Shown here piece after piece: positions 38,401-48,057 of a stretch of 64,000 nucleotides of DNA. Positions within the stretch are counted from its first letter, which is position 1. Each line of letters begins with the position of its first letter. This stretch comes from Fragum whitleyi (Eukaryota; Mollusca; Bivalvia; Cardiida; Cardiidae), in the NCBI GenBank assembly GCA_948146395.1, contig OX411557.1, positions 34,636,077-34,700,076 of the forward strand. The letters are read 5' to 3'. A program made the position numbers and the translations under genes. The notes beneath the pieces are model-generated. The model had not been told where the DNA came from and made no database searches. It saw only the letters and a list, made by a program, of their open reading frames with translations.

Positions 38401-41400
38401 AAGATATGAACTTAAAATTTGGCATGTGTTCACTATCACAACAGCTACCGAGACTATAAAGTTGTATAACTATGGCATCTTTTTGTAAGAGTTATGCCCC
38501 TTTTTCTTAGATCTTTTCATTATCTAGCACCTGCAGCAGAATGCCGGTACTGGCATGCTGTGCTCTTGTTTACCAAATCATGTAATTTTAGTTGTTTCTT
38601 TTCCACACATAGAGTTTCATTCCACTGAGGAAAACATTGTGAGAAAAGGCGTTATTGCTTATTATATGCATTTTCTGCAAATCCTCGACTGTCAACATTC
38701 TATTTCCGCATTTCCAAATGCATACATTTTTAAGCAAATGCGGATATAAAATGCGGAAATGTCCGAATACTCTGCTTTCTGCATTCTAATTCTGCATTTC
38801 TGAATGCGTACATTTTTACGGAAATGCGAATTTTTCAAATGCGGAAATGTCCGAATACTCCGCTTTCCACATTATATTTCCGCAATTCTCATTGCGAACA
38901 TTTTTACGGAATGCGAATCTTCAAAAGCGGAAACGTCCGAATACTCCGCTTTCCGCATTGATTTTACGCATGTCCTTCAGTCTACTCATTTTTCTATAAA
39001 TGGCTTTAAAATGCGGAATTCCGTGTCCGAATACTCCGCATTTTATGCGAAAAATTTTCTGTGGAATGGTTGTGGAAATCCGCATCATTTGCGGAAATTT
39101 GAGCTAAGGGTCACCCAGAATAAAGGGACTTACTAGAGGGTCAAGCATGGTTTGTTGAACTTGAGATTCCGACTGAACTTGAGGCTCAGACTGAGCTTGA
39201 GGTTCCTACCAAATTTGAGGTTCAGTCTTCATCGGAGGTTCATTGTCAAAATTGAAGTCTAGTTGTAGCGCCGGTTTTGGTCTTTCATGGTATGGTGTCG
39301 CGAAATATTTCGATTCAAATTTATCAGGCTCTGGTGCTTGAGGAAAACTATTTAACAAATCATTCTCAAAATTAAGTTCCAATTCTGACAGTTCCAATTC
39401 CTTCTGTTTGTTTGAAAGTTCAAGTTTGCTCTCTATCTCAACTTTTTGCCTCCTTAATTTGGCCTTCATTATAGTCTCATTTTCTTCCAAAAGTGCCTTA
39501 TTTTGTTTCAATTCCATCTCTCTCTCCGCATAAGCCAAAGTCAATTTTGATCTTCTTAACTTAGACACAGAGTCCTGAATACTATTTTGATCTGCATTAA
39601 CCTGCATTTTCTCTGTGTCAGACATCATAGTTCTTCTATTTATATAAGCTTCTTCTTCAATGTTCGCAGTCTTTTACTGTCATGCCTCCAAATTAAGAAC
39701 AACCTTTAATTTCTTGCATGAAGTTTAATACCATTATGAAGTGTGTGGTAAAAGCTGTAAATACACAAAGGAAATTCTTACTAAGCTATTCTTTGAAGAG
39801 AAACATTCCAGGAAGTATATACCATGATCACTTACACATATCAAAGCAGTGTGCCTACGCTAATAAATGTGCAAACTGATCAGGGTGTACACTGTATTTT
39901 GAGACAAATTCTACATGACTTGCAAGTACCTTTATGCTCTACTTTCGCTTTTATAAAAGCTGCATATTATTGTCACTAAACTAAAATTCTGAGTGTGAAT
40001 TTAGGCCATAAAAGGCATTAATTAATAAAATAATAATATTTACTATGACAGTCTGAAATATTGTTCTTACAATGCTTTCAAGCAAAAGTGAAAGTAAACA
40101 GAATTTGCGTGACAAGGGAGACAACTTGTGCAAATCATTGCTGCAAACAGGTCATGGAAGTAAATTTAAAGCCTCCGAAATGGCAAATAATCTTAAATGG
40201 TGAAAGCTGCAAATTTTGAAAAACGTCGTGAACCGAACAATCTAACATGGTGTCACTGAACTGATCACGTGAGAAAAACCTGGAAACAAAACAGCTAGTT
40301 TCGTTCCAACAATCTTTCGCAGGCACTCAGAAAATTGGACACAAGTGTGCTAACATGACAGTGACTTTACCCTTGTCATGCTGAATAAATTTTTGCTAAA
40401 AATTTTCATCAAAATCAAAGGGCAAAAAACACTGAAAGTACCAACTGTAGGTCAATTTTTATTTTGAAAAACTAATCTATTGACAATTCTGGTTTGAAAG
40501 TGAGAAACAGGTGGTGTAGACTAACATCAGACAGCACATATGTGCAGGCTGATGTTGGTCTAAAGCTCCTGCCAAAGCAGGAATATTCCGGGCTCAGCAT
40601 AAGGGTTAACAAGTTCTGGTCCAACTGTTTGGGGGTTGTCTCAAAATGGAAAAGAAATATTAAAAATTCATCTTTGGAATAATACTTTTGAAGACTTAAG
40701 ATATTTGTAGCATAGTATGGGCTAAAATTCATTGAAGAAGTATCTCTAGGGATTTCTCAAATGATTTTGTTTCAAAACTCAATCCTTGTGCAAGTATCAT
40801 TAATATTCTCAAAATTGATATTATTCATATTGAAATGCAATCGTTCTGCGGAATCGAGTAAAAAATCATTATTATAATTATTCTAACTTTACAAAAAATT
40901 TTCAATACCACAAGTGATCATCAATGAATAGCATTTCTCAGATAAAAAAGTATTTTGAATCTTTCCCTGGCAGTGGTAATCCATACACCCCTGGTTCTTT
41001 GCTATGTTCCAAGCGTAACTGAACGGTTCAAATCTATGATTTCAATGTCGAAATGCATCATGAAAGGCAGATACTGCCTACCTACGAGGTCTAGGATGGT
41101 AAGAAATGGTAAGAAATTCTAAACTGGTTGAATTGGACCAGAATTGGTTAAATTTTGTCACTTAATTTAAGGCAATTTATTTATATCACACTTATTGTAG
41201 TGCAATTAACTATGGCTTATTTTGAAGACCAATATGATACAAGAAAATTGAGTCAAGCAGAGCTTTCAAAGGGAAAGTGGACCTGAACTGGTTAATTGAC
41301 TGTATTTTCTGCAAGGCCCTTAAAATTCTATACCTATTTTTAGTACATGTCTACTACATATTGACTGTTGATGACTGATTTAGAATGTTGTGGTTACAAT

Positions 41401-44400
41401 GTACATGTAGTTCTAATTTGTCAACGCCGTCTGCATGAAGAGAGTGTTGATGTTGTTGTTGTTGCTGTTGTTATTTTTATAGACTGGAAAGTCTATTCTG
41501 AGTCTATCATCATTTTTTCCATTCATTTGCCTCAGCTTTGATTGTTTGTTGTCGTTTTTATTATCTTTGATAGATATATATCATATTTTATATAAAAACT
41601 GTAGCAAAAATGGCAATTTATTGAATCTTAACAGTTTCAAGCACAATTTGCTCAAATGTTTTTAAGTGAATTATGGGCTATCAATCCTGGGTTTTTAAAG
41701 TTTAAAGTGACTCAAGCACTTTTCACCTGAAACTTATCAAAAATGTCTTTATGGCACTTAATAAGTCTTGTAGGCCCCCAACATTGTACATAGTCTAAAA
41801 AAAAAAGGTAAAATGACAAGTTCTTTACCCAAGTTGAATGGAAGCTACAGGGTTATATATGTGACCTGTCACGCAAAAAGGGACCATCCAGGAATTCTGT
41901 AAAATGAATTATAGAAAAAGAGTTTTGATCCAGCATAGGTCAACCAGAAGTCTCATTTCTAATATTCCTTCACTGGAAGGTAGATTCAATATTCTAGATT
42001 CAGAAAATAAGCATGGTGCAAAAAGTTTTGACCCTAGTCAGTCTGCGCAGTCCACGAGGTCTGACTAGGGTCGACACTTTACGCGTAACTCAGATGTTCC
42101 CTTTTTGTTTGACGGGTCATATATATATTTATATATATGGTTGTACTATATAGAAAGATAGGCTCAATATTCATCACAATAAATACAAGTGCCCAAACCC
42201 CTTGTAAATGACAAATAAATGAACACTAAAAGATGCAAAAAAAAAGAGAAAAAATGTTGAATTTTATTAAAATTATTAATTGGAATTTTAACTTTCATTT
42301 TGAAAAGTATCAGAGGCATCTGCTTTAAACTGACAATAACCTCATTTAGCTTGTTTTCTATGCTTTTTCCTTGACCTGTAATAACTCAAGTGATCACAAG
42401 TGCAACTACCATGATATCCTATTTAATAATTCAACTTCTTACCGTAAAAATTCTAATAGAGCCCATGCTCTTATAAACCCCCATCCTTCTCATCTGAGTT
42501 TGAAATTGTTATTCAACCTTTTTTATGTGATTTTTCAAAATACTGAAGCCTAACTAACAAAAGCACATGTCTACAAAATCAATGCCACTAAAATTTTAAC
42601 AGATGTTTTTTGCGCCTTTCCCTCAATCAAATGTTACTATTTTGAGAAAATTATGTTTATTTTTAGCAATTTTTCACCGTTGTAATAGAAAGTATACAGG
42701 GTAGACTCCAATAAAAGCCCATCCCTTTTTAATGGAAATACAATGATTCTTATAGAACCCTGAGGTTCTTATAAAGCTTTTACAGTATCCCCCATAGGTT
42801 AATGACTACCAATCCAATTTGTAAGAACAAATACATGTCAGAAAGAATGTGTGCGGCTGGAGCATCTATCAATGAATTCCTTGTATTTCTCTTACCCTTA
42901 CTTCCATAACATCCTTTCCTTGCCTTCAGCTGCTATCTCACAAAGGCATATGATTATCAACCCATTTGCGGAAGACAAATATCAGCTGATGATCCAAATC
43001 AGGCACACTTATTTCCATTTTTTTATTGGTAGTAGACAAATTCATTTATTCAAATGTCGCATGAAAAATGGAGATCAAAATTTAGATTAACATGAAACTT
43101 TCCAATGAAAAATATTTTAAGTGTGGACGGAATGTTTAAATTTGTTTGGCTGCTTTTTGATGTCATGGTGGTTTCTGATTTTTTGAAGAAAAAAAAATAC
43201 TGGAAATCTTATGTCTGTCCATTGAGGATTGTTAAGCCACCGTGTCTTGTATTATAAAACAATGGGGCTAGCAACTTCCTTTTTATAAGGCTGTCAGAAG
43301 ACAGGACATATTTTTATGTGATCATCCATGATGTCCCAGCATCTGTCCAGAGTTTATCTCTGTCTACCTATATCCAATTGACTTATAACTTAGCGGTTAT
43401 TTTCATCTATTTTCCATGATTACGGAGTAAAGTGCACAAGAATCGTAACTTTACATAGCTTTATCTCTCATGATTATGGAGTGTAGTGCATAAGAATTGT
43501 AACTCTACATATTTTTAATTTCTGAGCTATTTTCCTTTGTTGATTTTCATATAAGGAAATCCAACAGTTTAAGGATGTATTTTGTGATTATTTACCACCT
43601 TTTTCCATATGATATCCAATATGAGAAGACTTAAAAAAGGGCAGAGGTGTACTTATTGAATAAGTTATAGTCACAATACTTTCATATAACAGGGTTGACA
43701 TATGAATCAAAGATGTAGGAAATGTAGTTATCTTTTATTCAAGTACGCAAACTTATGGTTCCTGAGCTTGATTGTCTCTTCAGAAGAGATTATATATAGA
43801 CATGTTGAATTGATGTCTCGCTCACCATCACATAAATGACTACTTACCACATAAAAAAGGTGCCTCTGAAATGTTGTTGCCTTCTTCATGTTATACTGGT
43901 CCTCAAATGCATCAAAATTAAGGTAACAGGTCCATTTACCCTCTTTACACTGTGTTTTGCCCTGGGTTTATCAAATGGATTGACCAAAAGGTGAGGCGAT
44001 TCAGGGTCTTGATAATCACCCTGGGACACAACGGGCCACCCCGGGACATTTCATAACTAAAAAATAAGCTAAATAAAAGCAATAGGCAATATGAAATTGA
44101 TTATATAAATGTACACTTGGTAAAATAAAAATAAGAATTCAAACAATCCCGGGACTCATGTAAAATTACCTTTTTTGTGTGTTTAATAAACCTCGGGACA
44201 AGCCGTTTTATCAGTGTAATGACAAATCTCATTATATGATGTGTTCCGGGATGCCTTATTAAGTCCTGGGGTGTCCTGGTGCGTCCCGGGATGAATTTTA
44301 AGACCGGTCGATTCCCTCTCTTTGTTTCTGCCCAACCTGTTGAATTTATCAGACCACATGTTCTACACATTTTGTCGAAGTATTGTGACCAAAATGAACA

Positions 44401-47400
44401 TCATCTCAGTAGTTTTTGCTTATTTACCTTGTATCTGAAAGATTAATTTTGCCATTTCTATCTGCTATCAAATGTCAAAATTTAAAAGAAATGGAATATT
44501 TTATTATTTTTTTTACTTCATTCAATCTGTGTATGTTGGATTAATTATTATTTGATTAAATATATTAAATACATATGTTTTATTATTATTTTTATTATTA
44601 TTTATCAACTAAAGAAAACAGAGAGTACATTCTTATGACATGAACCCCCCCCCCCCCTCCCCAAAAAAAAATCAGCTTTGAATTAATAAAGAATACAGAT
44701 AATAATAATATATATTTATCAAATGAATTATCCTAAGACTTGCCTCATTTTTACTTGAACCAAAAAAAATGTGTCGAGAATTTCTTAACAGAGAAACAAG
44801 GATCTTGTTGATATCCTTTCTATTATGAAAATAATTAACATAAGAATTAACAAAACACCGCTAAGCAATTTATATTTTACTGAAAAGAGGGGTCGAACGG
44901 GATTTTCGGCGAACGACCCGGGGCAAACAGGAATTATGGCGAAATGGATGTGGGGCGGACGGACCGAGATTCATAATTAACAAAACTAGATAATACATAC
45001 TCTGAGATGTCATTTACGAAAGATCCTGGAATAATAGATCTGTATCATTTTTTTCGTTTTTGTTGCCGAACTTGATTTCACAGAACACAGGGAAAAGTGT
45101 TCATTTTATCGTTATCAAAGTGGGTAATTTAAACTTTTTTTTTGTTAATCGAATAAACATTTCTCCTTTTTAATTTATGTTCGTATGATAAAAGCAGTTT
45201 TGATTATGTTTTTCAATTGTAAACGAAGGTTATAAATATATTTGCTCAATCTTAAGATTTAGCAACCATTCTTAAGAACGGGCAAACAACGGTTGCTCAA
45301 TCATGAGAATGGCCATTTTCCCAAGAACGGGCACAACATACATACCAAATATGAAAGTCGTCTGCCTTCTGGGTTTAGAAAATATTTTTAAATCACATAA
45401 TTTTGCCTTTTTGTTTCCATGGCAACTAAAGTTAAGGGTTGATTTCAATTATTATTTTGAACGAATGTTCAAGGAATATCCTTGCCAAGTTTCATCAAGA
45501 TTGGCCTACCAGTTTAGGGAGAGATGTTGTGTTGTGTAAAGAATTTGTGAACGACGAACAATTAGCGATCACAATAGCCCACGTTGAACTGTTCGAATGA
45601 TTCGTTCTCGGATGAGCTAATAAAGAAAGGACGGGTTAACGAAGGGGCGTCAGTATGGTCGGACACCTCGAGCTAAAATAACTGCACTGAACGTCTACTG
45701 CAACTTCCTGCTAAGAACCCCCTCTCTCTCTTTCTCTCTCCCTCTCTCTCTGTCCGTCTCTCTCTCTCCCTCCCTCTTTCTCTCTCTCCCTCTCCCCCCT
45801 TTCTCTCTCTCTCTTAGTTAACGTAGTTTGTTGTATTTAATTATGCAAACTTGTTGAACGTCATTTTCATACGTCCTATAGAAAATTCATTAACATTTAA
45901 ATGCAAGAAAGTATGAGGAAAACAAAAGAATAATTAATCGTTTTGACACCATTAAACAAATAGCATATACTTGATGAGAGAGAGAAAAAAAGATCTATCG
46001 AAGTGTAATTCAAACCACGACCTATTTCCCTACATCCCTCTTGAATCCTTCACTTCAAAATTTTAAAATTGCTCATCAATATCCCTTCATTTGATTCTAA
46101 GGATAAAATATGCAACTGGATTTATTTAACTGAATATCTAATTTCTTTAACTTATCTGTTTTTCTTTTTGGTTACTTAAGTATTTTTCTCGTTTTCCGGT
46201 TTTTTAGTTCGACATATTGTCCTATCTCGCGTGATGGGTCGCACTTATAAATTTGCAATGTTTTTGTCCAAACCTATCGCATCCCATCTTTGATTATTCT
46301 TTCGAATAGTTTTAGTAATGCTAATTGAATGGCGATTATACTGTCTAGCTGATTATAAATGATCTAACTAACATTAGGCTTTATTAATTTAAAATATTTC
46401 ATTTAGATTGATATGACCTGTTCAATCGAAACGTAAAGTATTAAAGGCTTTCTTAAAGGCGGTCATGTGGCTGCGTTTGAAAATTCAAATTAAATTTAAC
46501 TCTCCAGCTATTTAACTTGGTAAACAAAGACACAGATAAGTCTGGGCTTGCTTGCAGCCTGATCGAAGTTTGTATCTGTTCACGGGTGTTTTTAGATTCT
46601 TAGTCAGCCGATATTTCAACCCGTACTCACATAATAATGAACTTTTACACCCAACAAGAAGATAACAATTGATATGATATTATAAGATACATTATTTTCA
46701 GTGCCCTTTGCGATTAGAGGAAATCATTTGAAACTACGTATTGTTCCTGCAATGGCGAAAAGCCTCATACTGCCTAGATTGGTGGTTTGTTTGTTTTTTA
46801 CGAATTTGCATAAATTCTATTTTCGCAGGCCGCATATATTACATGTGTTTTGATTGCGCAATTGCGATCAGACACCTTGCAGACTGTGTTACGTAATAGT
46901 GTGTCCATTTGACACATTAATTGTGAACTGTATATTTGTTATGTTATTATTGCGTAACTTATGTCACATTATTAGACATGGATGTGAAGTGATGGTTACT
47001 GACGTATGTGTATTGGTTATCCTAATTTTGCAACTTATACTTTATCTTGGTACTAACAAAAAGGGCAGAAGGGGCCATCTTGGCAGTGCGAAAAATCTTC
47101 CTAGTCAGACTGTGCAAACCGACTAGGATCGAAACCTTTCGCACTAGGATCATTTTCTGAAATAAAGAATGAATATTCTACCTTTTGGTGAAATATCTTT
47201 TGAATTTCAACCTCTGGTTCGCCTGTATTGGAACAGATGTATTTGACAAATATTTATTTTACGGAGTAACCACATGGTCCTTTGTGCATAGCAGGTAACA
47301 ATACTGTTTAACCCTTTCCTGTTTTACAAAATTTTGGACCTGTCCAAATTCAAAGGTTTTGCAGACGAAAATTAAAAGATGATTTAATTTGAAAAATAAC

Positions 47401-47979
47401 CATTCAGTAGGGTAGAAAATAATGTGGAAAAAGAAGAAATTGCTTGTCAGAAGCAATTTCTTCTTTTTTTCACAATGTTTTCTCAATCTTAAAATCACAG
47501 GCACGTAAAAGGCAGGGATTTAACAGCAAGGGGTTAAGAACCAGGTCCATCGGACCGGATGCAATTCCACTTTAATTTGCCAAGTGTTTCTTTTCTTTTT
47601 TGTCTTTTTTTTGCACAAATATATAACGTAGATAAAAATATATAAACGAAATATAAAACTTACTCTGTAAAACAAACACGTACACGTAAAAGCGATCAGA
47701 TTATAAGTAATATTTTATATATGAATTTAGAATTAAGATTCTGGACAAAACACATTTTGCCTATTAAACCCCGCAACGCAAGTGAAAAGCAGAAGTTTCT
47801 TGGTTACTTATACTCAAGTTACATCGAAAAAACATCTATACAATGAGACAAAAAGTCAAACATCATGATTAGTCTCACTACACCCGGTCCAATGTCACTG
47901 ATTCTGAAAAATCTATCGTTAAAATGCGTATAGCTTTAAACAAAAACAGAGCTTGATTAGGATTTGTTGTCTTCTTTCT

Positions 47980-48057
<78 letters not shown>

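Larger units (their letters stand above)
33425..39110. mobile_element. 5.7-kb TIR element inserted in BEL gag
   Basis: CCCTTAGCTCAAATTTCCGC (33425-33444) and its exact reverse complement (39091-39110) are 20-bp perfect TIRs, and BEL gag is readable on both sides. Flanks share only TC, so any target duplication is very short. GCGGAAA, TTCCGC, GCGTAAA and CCGAATACTCCGC recur hundreds of bases in from each end. No frame above about 100 codons and no transposase motif found, so it looks non-autonomous, or it may have a much decayed coding region. Other repeats lie inside it (34380-34640, 38281-38575). Confidence 0.8.
31736..39628 (-). mobile_element. BEL/Pao LTR retrotransposon remnant (gag, protease, start of pol), split
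   Basis: Read on the minus strand: gag begins at 39628 with a charged coiled-coil region to about 39112 (one in-frame TAG at 39206-39208). After a 5.7-kb insertion it resumes at 33424: LMNIDDRPETFPLWKSMF, a frameshift near 33185, EERYRCPEMIDLALRRKL, then two zinc-knuckle motifs (CFRCCDTSSHMAKNC and CSLCQSDNHQSAMH). A protease-like VYALIDDQSNKTLV and the GWVIIGDLCL...NGRPSTFLPC linker before the reverse transcriptase follow. The reverse transcriptase, integrase and 3' LTR are lost behind the repeat at 31735. At least three frameshifts or stops make it a dead copy in gene A intron 1. Confidence 0.85.

Noticed and set aside
39206..39628. Host coiled-coil gene
   Set aside because: It reads on past one stop codon into sequence that continues beyond the TIR insertion as BEL gag, so it is the gag N-terminus.
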